Shown here one piece after another: positions 23,786 through 33,413 of a DNA stretch of 64,000 nucleotides. Made by a program: the position numbers and the translations under genes. Position 1 is the first letter of the stretch; each line of letters opens with the position of its first letter. The stretch comes from Pseudomonas poae (GTDB lineage: Bacteria > Pseudomonadota > Gammaproteobacteria > Pseudomonadales > Pseudomonadaceae). Under the pieces are notes generated by a model. The model saw only the letters and a program-made list of their open reading frames with translations. It was not told the DNA's origin and searched no databases. The stretch covers positions 4,345,001 through 4,409,000 of the forward strand of contig CP110972.1 in the NCBI GenBank assembly GCA_028869255.1. The letters run 5' to 3'.

Positions 23786-25416
23786 AAGCCTTTGCCGAGT
23801 TGTACGCCGACCTCGACGCCACCACCTCCAGCAACGCCAAGCTGGCGGCGCTGCAAACCTACTTCCGGCAAGCCCCGGCCGAAGATGCGGCATGGGCCGT
23901 GTATTTCCTGTCCGGCGGGCGCCCCCGCCAGTTGGTGCCGACCCGTTTGCTGCGGGACATGGCCACGCAAGCCGCAGGCATCGAGCCCTGGCTGTTCGAA
24001 GAGAGTTACCAGTCGGTGGGCGACCTGGCGGAGACCATTTCCCTGCTGCTTCCGGAATCTACCTACACCTCGGAAGACGGTCTGGCGGTGTGGCTGGAAG
24101 AAAAACTCCTGCCGCTGCGTGGGCTACCGCCCCTGGAGTTGGCCGACCGCCTGCCCGCGCTGTGGGCACAACTGGATCAGCCGAGCCTGATGGTGTGCAT
24201 CAAGTTGATCACCGGCAGTTTTCGCGTCGGCGTGTCCAAACTCCTGGTCACCCGCGCCCTCGCCGCCATGGCCGAGCTGGACAGCAAACGCGTGGCCCAG
24301 CGCCTGGTGGGCTACACCGATCTGTCCAATCGCCCTACAGCTGAGGGTTACCTCAAGCTGATTGCCGCCGAATCATCCGACGAACATGCGCAACGGGGCG
24401 GGCAGCCTTATCCGTTTTTTCTCGCCCATGGGCTGTCGCAGCCGCTGGAGCAATTCGACGCCCTGCTCGGCACCCCCACCGACTGGCTGGTGGAGTGGAA
24501 GTGGGATGGCATCCGTGCGCAATTGGTCAAGCGCGAGGGCCGGCTGTGGATCTGGTCGCGTGGTGAAGAGCTGGTAACCGAACGTTTCCCCGAACTCCAT
24601 AGCCTGGTCAGCGGCCTGCCCGATGGCACGGTAATCGACGGCGAAATCGTGGTGTGGAAGGAGGCGGTGCAACCCTTCGCCCTGCTGCAACAGCGAATTG
24701 GCCGCAAGACCCTGAGCAAAAAGCTGCTGGAGGAAGCACCCGTCGCCGTCCTCGCCTATGACCTGCTGGAATACCAGGGCGACGACTGGCGCAACCACAC
24801 CCAGGGCGAGCGCCGCGCCCAGCTCGAACAGGTTGTTACCCAGTGCAACCAGCCGGTACTGCTGGCGTCGCCGCTTCTGACGGGCGCCACCTGGCAAGAC
24901 CTGGCGCAGCAACGCGAGGCTTCGCGCCAGCTTGGCGTGGAAGGCATGATGCTCAAGGCTCGCGATGGCCTGTACGGCGTGGGCCGCACCAAGGACATGG
25001 GCGTATGGTGGAAATGGAAAGTCGACCCGTTCAGCGTCGACGCGGTGTTGATCTACGCCCAGCGCGGGCATGGTCGCCGCGCCAGTTTGTACAGCGATTA
25101 CACCTTTGCGGTATGGGACGGCCCGCCCGGCACTGAACGCACGCTGGTGCCCTTCGCCAAAGCCTATTCAGGGCTCACCGACGAGGAAATGCGCAAAGTC
25201 GACGCCATTGTGCGCAAGACCACCGTGGAGAAATTCGGCCCGGTCAGCAGCGTGACGCCGAGCATGGTGTTTGAGTTGGGGTTTGAAGGTATTGCCCTGT
25301 CCAAGCGGCATAAAAGCGGGATTGCGGTGCGGTTTCCGCGGATGTTGCGGTGGCGGCAGGATAAGGCGGTGGATGAGGCCGATAACTTGGGCACATTGCA
25401 GGATCTGCTGGCCTGA
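23782..25416 (+). CDS. ATP-dependent DNA ligase
   Basis: Encodes 544 residues. An N-terminal DNA-binding domain (1 to about 210) precedes the adenylation domain with the KxDG motif (EWKWDGIRAQ, adenylated Lys240), DGEIV, LLEYQGDDWR, EGMMLKARDGLYGVG and MGVWWKWK; a C-terminal OB-fold ends the protein. It seals DNA nicks using ATP and is separate from the NAD-dependent replicative LigA. Coupled to the exonuclease gene by a 4-base overlap. In related genomes the Lhr-type helicase gene usually follows directly; here 4.5 kb of other DNA intervenes. Confidence 0.93.
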   Translation: MKAFAELYADLDATTSSNAKLAALQTYFRQAPAEDAAWAVYFLSGGRPRQLVPTRLLRDMATQAAGIEPWLFEESYQSVGDLAETISLLLPESTYTSEDGLAVWLEEKLLPLRGLPPLELADRLPALWAQLDQPSLMVCIKLITGSFRVGVSKLLVTRALAAMAELDSKRVAQRLVGYTDLSNRPTAEGYLKLIAAESSDEHAQRGGQPYPFFLAHGLSQPLEQFDALLGTPTDWLVEWKWDGIRAQLVKREGRLWIWSRGEELVTERFPELHSLVSGLPDGTVIDGEIVVWKEAVQPFALLQQRIGRKTLSKKLLEEAPVAVLAYDLLEYQGDDWRNHTQGERRAQLEQVVTQCNQPVLLASPLLTGATWQDLAQQREASRQLGVEGMMLKARDGLYGVGRTKDMGVWWKWKVDPFSVDAVLIYAQRGHGRRASLYSDYTFAVWDGPPGTERTLVPFAKAYSGLTDEEMRKVDAIVRKTTVEKFGPVSSVTPSMVFELGFEGIALSKRHKSGIAVRFPRMLRWRQDKAVDEADNLGTLQDLLA

Positions 25417-25427
25417 GATAAAGCCCT

Positions 25428-25515
25428 GTGGGAGGGGGCGTGCTCCCGATAGCGGAGGGCCAGTCAATACCTCTTCAACTGAGCCACCGCATTCGCGAGC
25501 AAGCCCGCTCCCACA
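25428..25515. repeat. Heterologous REP doublet
   Basis: The right arm (CGCGAGCAAGCCCGCTCCCA) is the common type, but the left arm (CTGTGGGAGGGGGCGTGCTC then CCGATAGCGG) belongs to a different Pseudomonas REP class. It marks the point where the DNA-repair operon is interrupted. Confidence 0.75.
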
Positions 25516-25629
25516 TGTTGATCTGCACCAGATCCAAAATAGTGCACTCATTTTGCGATGCCCATTTTCGGGCATCTCCTACACTCACAACGCCCTTATC
25601 CCACCTTTTAAAACGCTCATTCGGAACTA

Positions 25630-25645
25630 TGGTGCAGAAATTGCT
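25630..25645 (+). promoter_or_regulatory. Possible sigma-54 promoter
   Basis: TGGTGCAGAAATTGCT fits the TGGCACG-N4-TTGCW pattern with correct GG-to-GC spacing of ten bases and two mismatches in the -24 box. It lies 81 bases before the binding-protein start, as expected for a nitrogen-controlled amino acid transporter. No enhancer site was identified. Confidence 0.4.
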
Positions 25646-25725
25646 ACTTGTGATCCGTCTGACACCGTTCAGTAACAGTCCTAAACGCGCCACAAGCGCT
25701 TATCTTGGTTTCCAGGGATTACATA

Positions 25726-26505
25726 ATGAAAAAAGCATTGCTGACCCTTTCTGCACTGGCTCTGTGCATGGCCGCCGGTGTAGCCACGGCCAAGGAATAC
25801 AAGGAATTGCGTTTTGGTGTCGATCCGTCCTACGCGCCGTTTGAATCCAAAGCGGCCGACGGCAGCCTGGTAGGGTTCGATATCGACCTGGGCAATGCGA
25901 TCTGCGCCGAGCTGAAAGTGAAATGCAAGTGGGTCGAAAGCGACTTCGACGGCATGATTCCGGGCCTGAAAGCCAACAAGTTCGACGGCGTGATTTCCTC
26001 CATGACCGTGACCGACGCCCGCATGAAGGCCATCGACTTCTCCAACGAGCTGTTCTCCGGCCCGACGTCGCTGGTGTTCAAGAAAGGCGCCGGGTTCTCC
26101 ACCCCTGAGTCCCTCAAGGGTAAAACCGTGGGCTACGAGCAAGGCACCATCCAGGAGGCCTATGCCAAGGCCGTGCTGGATAAAGCCGGTGTGACCACCA
26201 AGGCCTACGCCAACCAGGACCAGGTGTATGCCGACCTGACTTCCGGCCGTCTGGATGCCTCCGTGCAAGACATGCTGCAAGCCGAACTGGGCTTCCTGAA
26301 GTCGCCGGCCGGTGCCGGTTACGAAGTCAGCGCCGCCATCGACGACCCATTGCTGCCGTCGAAAACCGCGGTCGGTATCAAAAAAGGTAACACTGAGCTG
26401 AAGGCCCTTTTGGATAAAGGTATCAAAGCGTTACACGATGATGGCACCTACGCCACCATCCAGAAGAAACACTTTGGCGATCTGAACCTGTACAGCGGCA
26501 AGTAA
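25726..26505 (+). CDS. Basic amino acid ABC transporter binding protein (AotJ/HisJ type)
   Basis: Encodes 259 residues. Signal peptide KKALLTLSALALCMAAGVATA, then LRFGVDPSYAPFESKAADGSLVGFDIDLG, the classic opening of the lysine/arginine/ornithine-binding group, with DFDGMIPGL and FSNELFSG later. It captures a polar amino acid in the periplasm. First gene of a set matching aotJQMOP of P. aeruginosa in content and order. A G+C-rich terminator just after it explains the usual high ratio of binding protein to membrane components. Confidence 0.9.
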   Translation: MKKALLTLSALALCMAAGVATAKEYKELRFGVDPSYAPFESKAADGSLVGFDIDLGNAICAELKVKCKWVESDFDGMIPGLKANKFDGVISSMTVTDARMKAIDFSNELFSGPTSLVFKKGAGFSTPESLKGKTVGYEQGTIQEAYAKAVLDKAGVTTKAYANQDQVYADLTSGRLDASVQDMLQAELGFLKSPAGAGYEVSAAIDDPLLPSKTAVGIKKGNTELKALLDKGIKALHDDGTYATIQKKHFGDLNLYSGK

Positions 26506-26513
26506 TGCCTGGG

Positions 26514-26541
26514 GCGCCCCTTCTCTGGAGGGGCGCTTTTT
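26514..26541 (+). terminator. Rho-independent terminator/attenuator
   Basis: GCGCCCC pairs with GGGGCGC across a nine-base loop, followed by five T. It sits between the binding-protein gene and the first permease gene and probably lowers downstream transcription. Confidence 0.85.
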
Positions 26542-26562
26542 CATCGCCATAGGTCCTGATTT

Positions 26563-27291
26563 ATGTTCGAAGAATTGTTGCAAACCCTCGGGCTGAGCGC
26601 GCTCAGCTTGAAGGGTTTCGGCCCGTTGCTGCTGCAAGGCACCTGGATGACCATCAAGTTGTCGGTGCTGTCCCTGGCCGTCAGTGTGTTGCTGGGCCTG
26701 CTCGGTGCCAGTGCCAAACTCTCCAGCCTGCCCTTCCTGCGCATCCCCGCCCAGCTCTACACCACGCTGATTCGTGGGGTACCCGACCTGGTGCTGATGC
26801 TGCTGATTTTCTACAGCCTGCAAACCTGGCTCACCGGCCTTACCGACTTCATGGAATGGGAATACATCGAGATCGACCCATTCAGCGCCGGGGTGATCAC
26901 CCTGGGCTTTATCTACGGTGCGTATTTCACCGAGACGTTTCGCGGCGCGATCCTCGCCGTGCCCCGTGGCCAGCTCGAAGCCGCCACGGCCTATGGGCTC
27001 AAGCGTGGCCAACGGTTTCGCTACGTGACCTTCCCGCAAATGATGCGCTTTGCCCTGCCGGGTATCGGCAACAACTGGATGGTGATGCTCAAGGCCACCG
27101 CGCTGGTGTCGATCATCGGCCTGGCGGACCTGGTCAAGGCCGCCCAGGATGCCGGCAAGAGCACCTACCAACTGTTCTATTTCCTGGTGCTCGCCGCGTT
27201 GATCTACCTGTTGATCACCAGCGCGTCCAACTTTGTCTTGCGCCGTCTTGAACGCCGCTACTCCGCAGGCTCCCGGGAGGCAGTGCGATGA
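26563..27291 (+). CDS. Amino acid ABC permease (AotQ/HisQ type)
   Basis: Encodes 242 residues with about five membrane helices. TWMTIKLSVLSLAVSVLLG near the start and the EAATAYGLKRGQRFRYVTFPQMMRFALPG loop near residue 140, which docks onto the ATPase, identify the HisQM class. Overlaps the second permease gene by 4 bases. Forms a heterodimer with it. Confidence 0.92.
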   Translation: MFEELLQTLGLSALSLKGFGPLLLQGTWMTIKLSVLSLAVSVLLGLLGASAKLSSLPFLRIPAQLYTTLIRGVPDLVLMLLIFYSLQTWLTGLTDFMEWEYIEIDPFSAGVITLGFIYGAYFTETFRGAILAVPRGQLEAATAYGLKRGQRFRYVTFPQMMRFALPGIGNNWMVMLKATALVSIIGLADLVKAAQDAGKSTYQLFYFLVLAALIYLLITSASNFVLRRLERRYSAGSREAVR

Positions 27292-27998
27292 TCGAACTCT
27301 TGCAGGAATACTGGCGGCCCTTCCTTTATAGCGACGGCCAGCACATCACCGGCCTGGCCATGACCCTGTGGCTGCTCAGCGCCTCCCTGGTGATTGGTTT
27401 TCTGGTGTCGATCCCGCTGTCCATCGCCCGGGTGTCGCGCAACCGCCTGGTGCGTTGGCCGGTGCAGTTCTACACCTACCTGTTTCGTGGCACGCCGCTC
27501 TATATACAACTGCTGATCTGCTACACCGGCATCTACAGCATCGCCGCCGTACGCGAACAACCGCTGCTGGATGCGTTCTTTCGCGATGCGATGAACTGCA
27601 CGATCCTGGCCTTCGCCCTCAACACCTGCGCCTACACCACGGAAATTTTCGCAGGCTCGATCCGTAGCATGGCCCATGGCGAAGTCGAAGCGGCCAAAGC
27701 TTACGGCCTCAGCGGCTGGAAGCTGTATGCCTATGTGATCATGCCGTCAGCGCTGCGCCGCTCGCTGCCCTACTACAGTAATGAAGTGATTTTGATGCTG
27801 CATTCGACCACGGTGGCGTTTACCGCGACGATTCCAGACATCCTCAAAGTCGCCCGGGACGCCAACTCGGCGACCTTTATGACCTTTCAATCATTCGGCA
27901 TCGCTGCGCTGATCTACCTGACCGTGACCTTTGCCCTGGTCGGGCTGTTTCGTCTGGCGGAACGCCGCTGGCTGGCCTTCCTCGGCCCGAGCCATTAA
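27288..27998 (+). CDS. Amino acid ABC permease (AotM/HisM type)
   Basis: Encodes 236 residues. LAMTLWLLSASLVIGFLVS opens the membrane domain and EVEAAKAYGLSGWKLYAYVIMPSA is the ATPase-contact loop. Partner of the preceding permease in a HisQM-like heterodimer; the 4-base overlap indicates coupled translation. Confidence 0.92.
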   Translation: MIELLQEYWRPFLYSDGQHITGLAMTLWLLSASLVIGFLVSIPLSIARVSRNRLVRWPVQFYTYLFRGTPLYIQLLICYTGIYSIAAVREQPLLDAFFRDAMNCTILAFALNTCAYTTEIFAGSIRSMAHGEVEAAKAYGLSGWKLYAYVIMPSALRRSLPYYSNEVILMLHSTTVAFTATIPDILKVARDANSATFMTFQSFGIAALIYLTVTFALVGLFRLAERRWLAFLGPSH

Positions 27999-28007
27999 GG
28001 AGCTTTC

Positions 28008-29126
28008 ATGCGTCATCAGGTTCATCCACTGATCGCGCCTGTGCCAGGTACGGCGCGGCAGATTCACAGCTTTCACTTCGGCCCGCAGCAGGCCCAAGGC
28101 AAGATTTATATCCAGTCGTCGCTGCATGCCGATGAGCTGCCGGGCATGCTGGTGGCCTGGCACCTCAAGGTGCGCCTCGCCGAGCTGGCGGCGGCCGGGC
28201 GGTTGTTGAGCGAGATCGTGCTGGTGCCCATCGCTAACCCGGTGGGGCTGGAACAGGTGTTGATGGATATCCCGCTGGGCCGCTACGAACTGGAAAGCGG
28301 GCAGAACTTCAATCGCCTGTTTGTCGACCTCAGTGAAACCGTCGGCAACCGGGTCGAAGACCTGCTTGGCGATGACCCGCAGCACAACGTCGAACTGATC
28401 CGCGCCGCGCTGATCACCGCCCTGGCGCTACACACCGCCGACACCCAGTTGCAATCCCAGCGCCTGGTGCTGCAACGCCTGGCCTGCGATGCCGACATGG
28501 TGCTGGACCTGCATTGCGACTTTGAAGCCGTGGCGCACCTGTACACCACACCAGAAGCGTGGCCGCAGGTGGAGCCGCTGGCGCGCTATATCGGCTCGGA
28601 GGCCAACCTGCTGGCCACCGACTCCGGCGGGCAGTCGTTCGATGAGTGTTTCACGCTGGTGTGGTGGCAATTGCAGCAACGCTTCGGCGGGCGCTTTCCG
28701 ATCCCCATGGGCAGCTTTTCGGTGACCGTCGAACTGCGTGGGCAGGGCGACGTCAACCACGGCCTGGCCAGCCTCGACTGCCAGGCGATTATCGATTACT
28801 TGATCCACTTCGGCGCAATAGCCGGCGAAGTAGCGCCGCTGCCCGACCTGCCCTACCCGGCCACCCCGCTGGCGGGCGTGGAACCGGTGGCCACGCCGGT
28901 CGGCGGCCTGCTGGTGTTCAGCGCCCTGCCGGGTGAATACCTGGAAGCCGGGCAACTGATCGCCGAAATCATCGACCCCATTACCGACCGCGTAACGCCC
29001 GTGCACTGCCGCCAGGCCGGCCTGCTTTACGCCCGTTCGCTGCGCCGCATGGCCACTGCGGGGATGGTCATCGGCCATGTCGCAGGCACCGAAGCCTACC
29101 GCAGCGGCTACCTACTTTCGCCTTGA
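28008..29126 (+). CDS. AstE/AspA-type deacylase (AotO-like)
   Basis: Encodes 372 residues. SSLHADELPGMLVAWHL carries the H-x2-E zinc pair of the M14/succinylglutamate desuccinylase-aspartoacylase family, with the third ligand in VLDLHCDFEAVAHLY. The C-terminal third (about 290-372) is a biotinyl-like beta barrel common in this subgroup. In P. aeruginosa the aot operon contains a similar gene, aotO, of unproven function. It may release an amino acid from an N-acylated substrate imported by the transporter; that is inference from position. It ends in the overlap region with the ATPase leader. Confidence 0.82.
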   Translation: MRHQVHPLIAPVPGTARQIHSFHFGPQQAQGKIYIQSSLHADELPGMLVAWHLKVRLAELAAAGRLLSEIVLVPIANPVGLEQVLMDIPLGRYELESGQNFNRLFVDLSETVGNRVEDLLGDDPQHNVELIRAALITALALHTADTQLQSQRLVLQRLACDADMVLDLHCDFEAVAHLYTTPEAWPQVEPLARYIGSEANLLATDSGGQSFDECFTLVWWQLQQRFGGRFPIPMGSFSVTVELRGQGDVNHGLASLDCQAIIDYLIHFGAIAGEVAPLPDLPYPATPLAGVEPVATPVGGLLVFSALPGEYLEAGQLIAEIIDPITDRVTPVHCRQAGLLYARSLRRMATAGMVIGHVAGTEAYRSGYLLSP

Positions 29127-29140
29127 GGATGCACGCCCCC

Positions 29141-29905
29141 ATGTACAAATTGACCGTTGAAGGCCTGCATAAAAGCTATGGCGACAATGAGGTGCTCAAA
29201 GGTGTCTCGCTCAAAGCCAAGACCGGTGACGTGATCAGCCTGATCGGCGCCAGCGGCTCGGGCAAGAGCACCTTTTTGCGCTGCATCAACTTCCTGGAAA
29301 CCCCCAACGACGGCGCCATGACCCTCGACGGCCAGCAGATCCGCATGGTCAGCGACCGCCACGGCATGCGCGTGGCCGACGACGCCGAGCTGCAGCGCCT
29401 GCGCACCCGGCTGGCGATGGTGTTCCAGCATTTCAACCTATGGAGCCACATGAGCGTGCTGGAAAACATCACCATGGCCCCGCGCCGGGTGCTGGGTTGC
29501 AGCAAGAAGGACGCCGAAGACCGCGCCCGTCGCTACCTGGACAAAGTCGGGCTGCCGGCGCGGGTGGCCGATCAATACCCGGCGTTCCTGTCCGGCGGCC
29601 AGCAGCAGCGGGTAGCCATCGCCCGCGCCCTGGCGATGGAGCCGGAGGTGATGCTGTTCGATGAGCCCACCTCGGCCCTCGACCCGGAACTGGTAGGCGA
29701 AGTGTTGAAAGTGATCCAGGGCCTGGCCGAGGAAGGCCGCACCATGATCATGGTGACCCACGAGATGAGCTTTGCGCGCAAAGTGTCGAGCCAGGTGCTG
29801 TTCCTGCACAAGGGCCTGGTGGAAGAGCAAGGCACGCCGGAAGATGTGCTGGGCAACCCGAAGAGCGAGCGACTGCAGCAGTTCTTGAGTGGCAATTTGA
29901 AGTAA
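29141..29905 (+). CDS. Amino acid ABC transporter ATPase (AotP/HisP type)
   Basis: Encodes 254 residues from the ATG at 29141 (MYKLTVEGLHKSYG), which matches the family start and has GAGG upstream; in-frame starts at 29123 (TTG) and 29129 are alternatives. Walker A GASGSGKST, Q-loop MVFQHFNLWSHMS, signature LSGGQQQRVAIARAL, Walker B VMLFDEPTSALDPEL and switch VTHEM are intact. Unlike the P. aeruginosa aot operon, no argR follows; the next gene is the DNA-repair helicase. Confidence 0.93.
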   Translation: MYKLTVEGLHKSYGDNEVLKGVSLKAKTGDVISLIGASGSGKSTFLRCINFLETPNDGAMTLDGQQIRMVSDRHGMRVADDAELQRLRTRLAMVFQHFNLWSHMSVLENITMAPRRVLGCSKKDAEDRARRYLDKVGLPARVADQYPAFLSGGQQQRVAIARALAMEPEVMLFDEPTSALDPELVGEVLKVIQGLAEEGRTMIMVTHEMSFARKVSSQVLFLHKGLVEEQGTPEDVLGNPKSERLQQFLSGNLK

Positions 29906-29918
29906 ACCTTTGCAGCAC

Positions 29919-29947
29919 CTGGAGGGTCTGTGGAATAGGCCCTCCAG
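29919..29947 (+). terminator. Inverted repeat after the transporter operon
   Basis: CTGGAGGG pairs with CCCTCCAG across a thirteen-base loop, 14 bases past the ATPase stop and ending 15 bases before the helicase start. No T tract follows, so termination may be weak and the helicase could receive read-through transcription. Confidence 0.4.
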
Positions 29948-29962
29948 AGTGTTCCCAGCCGC

Positions 29963-32443
29963 ATGGCAAAACCCCTCGATTTCGCCAAACAGTGGTTTGC
30001 CGCCAAGGGCTGGAAGCCGTTTGCCTTCCAGAAAGACGTGTGGGCCGCCGTGCGCAACGGCCAATCGGGCCTGCTGCATGCCAGCACCGGCGCGGGTAAA
30101 ACCTATGCCCTGTGGTTTGCCGCGCTCAATCGCTTCGCCCTCACCCGACCGCCCGCCACCGGCAAACGCAAGGCCCCACCTGAGCCGCTGACGGTGCTGT
30201 GGATCACGCCCATGCGTGCCTTGGCCGCCGACACCGCACGCGCCCTTGAAGCGCCGCTTGAGGCGTTGCAGATTCCCTGGAATGTCGGTTTGCGAACTGG
30301 CGACACCAGCAGCAGCGAGCGCGCCCGCCAGACCCGCCGCCAGCCCACCGCACTGGTCACCACCCCCGAAAGCCTGACCCTGATGCTCGCACGCGCCGAC
30401 AGCGAAGTGAGCCTGGCGCACCTGCGCATGGTGGTGGTAGATGAGTGGCATGAACTGATCGGCAATAAGCGCGGCGTGCAGTTGCAACTGGCGCTGGCGC
30501 GGCTGCGGCGTTGGCATCCCGAACTGATGGTGTGGGGGATTTCGGCAACCTTGGGCAATCAGTCTCACGCCTTGGAGGTCTTGGTCCCACAAGGTGGCGG
30601 GATCAATGTGCAGGGGCAAACCGCCAAACAGCTGAAGGTCGATACCTTGCTGCCGCCTGTCGCCGAGCGTTTTCCCTGGGCCGGGCATATCGGTTTGAAG
30701 ATGCTGCCCCAAGTGGTGGCCGAGGTGGCAAGCAGCAGCAGTTGCCTGGTGTTCACCAATACGCGGGCACAATCGGAAATCTGGTACCAGGCGTTGCTCG
30801 AGGCGCGTCCGGACTGGGCCGGGCTGATTGCGCTGCACCACGGCTCACTGTCCCGGGAAACCCGCGATTGGGTGGAGCGGGCCTTGAAAGACGGCCAGCT
30901 CAAGGCGGTGGTATGCACCTCCAGCCTGGACCTGGGGGTGGATTTTTTGCCGGTGGAGCGGGTGTTGCAGATCGGCTCGGCCAAGGGCGTGGCGCGCCTG
31001 ATGCAACGCGCCGGGCGTTCGGGGCATGCGCCGGGGCGGCCATCACGGGTGACGCTGGTGCCGACCCATAGCCTGGAACTGGTGGAGGCTGCCGCTGCAC
31101 AGGATGCGATTGCCCAGCGGCGCATCGAAGCACGGGAATCGCCCCACAAGCCTTTGGATGTGCTCGTACAACACCTGGTGAGCATGGCCCTGGGCGGCGG
31201 CTTTACCCCGGATGCATTGCTGGCCGAAGTGCGCGGCGCCTGGGCCTATCGCGACCTCAGCGAGGCCGACTGGTCGTGGGTTCTGGGGTTTGTGCGGCAT
31301 GGCGGCCTGTCGTTGACCGCCTACCCGGATTACCGCCGCGTGGAGCCGGACGAGCACGGCATCTGGCGCGTCCCCGATGCGCGCTTGGCGCGCCGCCACC
31401 GCATGAGCGTGGGCACCATCGTCAGTGACGCGAGTATCCAGCTCAAATTCTGGAGCAAGGGCGGTGGCGGCAAGAACCTCGGCAGTGTGGAGGAAGGCTT
31501 TATTGCGCGGCTCAAGCCCGGTGACGGCTTTTTGTTCGCCGGGCGGCTGCTGGAGTTGGTGCGGGTAGAAAACATGACCGCTTATGTACGCCGCAGCAGC
31601 GCCAAAAAAGCCGCCGTGCCGCGCTGGAATGGCGGGCGCATGCCGCTCTCCAATGAGCTGGCGCAAGCCGTGGTCGAGCGTTTTGATGCGGCGGCGCACG
31701 GCCATTACGACGGCCCGGAAATGCAGGCGGTGCAGCCCCTGCTGCACACGCAGTTGCGCTGGTCGGGGTTGCCGACACGCGGGAGCTTGTTGGCCGAAGT
31801 CCTGAAGTCGCAGGAGGGGTGGCACCTGTTCCTCTACCCGTTTGCCGGGCGCCAGGTGCACCTGGGGCTCGCGAGCCTGCTGGCGTGGCGGGTCAGCCAG
31901 CGTCAGCCGGTAACCTTCTCGATTGCCGTCAACGACTACGGGTTGGAATTGCTCAGCGCCACCGAGGTGGATTGGCCCTTGTTGCTGAATGAGGCGCTGC
32001 TGAGCCCGGAGAACCTGTTGCCGGACGTGATAGCCAGCCTGAATGCCGGGGAACTGGCCCTGCGGCGCTTTCGCGAGATTGCACGGATCGCCGGGCTGGT
32101 ATTTGCCGGTTACCCCGGCGCGCCGAAAAGTACGCGCCAGGTGCAGGCATCCAGCGGGTTGTTCTTCGAAGTGTTCAAGCAATATGACCCGCAGAACCTA
32201 TTGCTGACCCAGGCCGGGGAAGAAGTCCTGCGCGATGAGTTGGATATTCGCCGGCTGGAGGAGACATTGCGCCATCTGTCGGCGCTGAAACTCGACTTGC
32301 ACAGGATTGAACGGCCGACACCCTTGGCGTTCCCCTTGCTGGTGGAACGCATGCGCGAAAGCATGAGTTCGGAAAAACTCTCGGAGCGCATTGCGCGGAT
32401 GGTCAAGGATCTGGAAAAAGTCGCGGATAACGGGAAGCGCTGA
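29963..32443 (+). CDS. Ligase-associated DEXH-box DNA helicase (Lhr-like)
   Basis: Encodes 826 residues. Walker A STGAGKT (K46), motif Ia [11 protein letters not shown], motif II DEWHEL, motif III SATLG and motif [10 protein letters not shown] define the SF2 core. The long C-terminal part includes a winged helix and a unique region as in Lhr-core proteins. The family is a 3'-to-5' ATP-dependent translocase and helicase tied to DNA repair. The stop shares a base with the PdeM start (TGATG), so the two are coupled. The ligase and exonuclease genes that normally accompany it lie 4.5 kb upstream. Confidence 0.92.
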   Translation: MAKPLDFAKQWFAAKGWKPFAFQKDVWAAVRNGQSGLLHASTGAGKTYALWFAALNRFALTRPPATGKRKAPPEPLTVLWITPMRALAADTARALEAPLEALQIPWNVGLRTGDTSSSERARQTRRQPTALVTTPESLTLMLARADSEVSLAHLRMVVVDEWHELIGNKRGVQLQLALARLRRWHPELMVWGISATLGNQSHALEVLVPQGGGINVQGQTAKQLKVDTLLPPVAERFPWAGHIGLKMLPQVVAEVASSSSCLVFTNTRAQSEIWYQALLEARPDWAGLIALHHGSLSRETRDWVERALKDGQLKAVVCTSSLDLGVDFLPVERVLQIGSAKGVARLMQRAGRSGHAPGRPSRVTLVPTHSLELVEAAAAQDAIAQRRIEARESPHKPLDVLVQHLVSMALGGGFTPDALLAEVRGAWAYRDLSEADWSWVLGFVRHGGLSLTAYPDYRRVEPDEHGIWRVPDARLARRHRMSVGTIVSDASIQLKFWSKGGGGKNLGSVEEGFIARLKPGDGFLFAGRLLELVRVENMTAYVRRSSAKKAAVPRWNGGRMPLSNELAQAVVERFDAAAHGHYDGPEMQAVQPLLHTQLRWSGLPTRGSLLAEVLKSQEGWHLFLYPFAGRQVHLGLASLLAWRVSQRQPVTFSIAVNDYGLELLSATEVDWPLLLNEALLSPENLLPDVIASLNAGELALRRFREIARIAGLVFAGYPGAPKSTRQVQASSGLFFEVFKQYDPQNLLLTQAGEEVLRDELDIRRLEETLRHLSALKLDLHRIERPTPLAFPLLVERMRESMSSEKLSERIARMVKDLEKVADNGKR

Positions 32444-33093
32444 TGCATTGCACACTGACGCTTGAGGGCGAAGAGCTATTGTTGCTGGCGGACAAGGCCG
32501 TTTACTGGCCAGCACGCCAGTGTTTGCTGATCGCCGATGCGCATTTCGGCAAGGCTTCGGCGTATCGCAGTCTGGGGCAGCCGGTGCCGCAGGGCACCAC
32601 CACCGAGAACCTTGCGCGGCTGGAGCGATTGCTAACGGCGCTGCCGTGCGAGCGCGTGATCTTTTTGGGCGACTTCCTGCACGGCCCCGGCTCACACGCC
32701 AGTGGCACGCTGAGCGCGTTGCGGGGCTGGCGTGAGCGGTATTCGAATATTGGCATGACCTTGATTCGTGGCAATCACGACAAGCGCGCCGGCGACCCAC
32801 CTGAGGACTTGAACATTGAGGTGGTGCCGGAGCCTCTGCTGCTGGGCCCGTTTGCGCTGCAACACGAACCGCACGCCCATCCCAGCCACCATGTGCTGGC
32901 AGGGCATGTGCACCCGGTGTATCACTTGCGCGGCAAAGGCCGGCAGCGTTTGCGCCTGCCGTGCTTCCAGATCGGTACGCGGGTCAGCCTGCTACCGGCG
33001 TTCGGGGCGTTCACGGGAGGTTATGCGGTGGAACAGGACAATGACCGCCGACTCTTTGTGATCGGCGATCACACGGTGTGGCCAGTGGGTTGA
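32443..33093 (+). CDS. pdeM: PdeM-type ligase-associated phosphoesterase/endonuclease
   Basis: Encodes 216 residues of the calcineurin-like metallophosphoesterase fold: DAHFGKA (D32, H34), FLGDFLHG, RGNHDK, and HVLAGHVHPVY supply the two-metal ligands. PdeM proteins co-occur with the Lhr helicase, ATP-dependent ligase and MBL exonuclease. The start overlaps the helicase stop. Fourth member of the repair set. Confidence 0.88.
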   Translation: MHCTLTLEGEELLLLADKAVYWPARQCLLIADAHFGKASAYRSLGQPVPQGTTTENLARLERLLTALPCERVIFLGDFLHGPGSHASGTLSALRGWRERYSNIGMTLIRGNHDKRAGDPPEDLNIEVVPEPLLLGPFALQHEPHAHPSHHVLAGHVHPVYHLRGKGRQRLRLPCFQIGTRVSLLPAFGAFTGGYAVEQDNDRRLFVIGDHTVWPVG

Positions 33094-33108
33094 CCGGCCT
33101 GCCAGGTA

Positions 33109-33306
33109 TCAGGCGACAGGCGCCGGTGGCGGCTCGTCCGGAAGGGTCGGCTCACCGGGTTCGGTAGGCTGGGGGTAATCCGGCTCGGGTTGGCCGGGGA
33201 TGCCGCCCGCATAGGCGGGGTCGGCCATCAGGGACCAGGCCAGAACGCCAATCTGGTTGGGTTCAAGCCGGGCAAGTTCGGCGCTGATTCGGGGGTCGAT
33301 CTTCAT
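33109..33306 (-). CDS. Small acidic Pro-rich hypothetical protein
   Basis: Encodes 65 residues from ATG 33306 with AGGAGT at proper spacing; an upstream in-frame start at 33360 lacks such a site. The first half (IDPRISAELARLEPNQIGVLAW) looks folded; the second half is a Pro/Glu-rich tail (PEPDYPQPTEPGEPTLP). No family known to me. Convergent with PdeM, 15 bases between stops. Confidence 0.6.
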   Translation of the reverse strand: MKIDPRISAELARLEPNQIGVLAWSLMADPAYAGGIPGQPEPDYPQPTEPGEPTLPDEPPPAPVA

Positions 33307-33413
33307 AAGGTACTCCTCAAGCGTGGCCCGGCGCGTTTTGCACGCGCCGAGGCAGTACACCCAATAGAGTCACTTTCCGCAGACTAATTCCCTTGGCATG
33401 TAGGAGCTTTCGA

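Noticed and set aside
23694..24344. 216-codon frame overlapping exonuclease and ligase genes
   Set aside because: Out of frame with two confidently identified genes; Arg/Ala/Gly/Pro-rich product typical of shadow frames.
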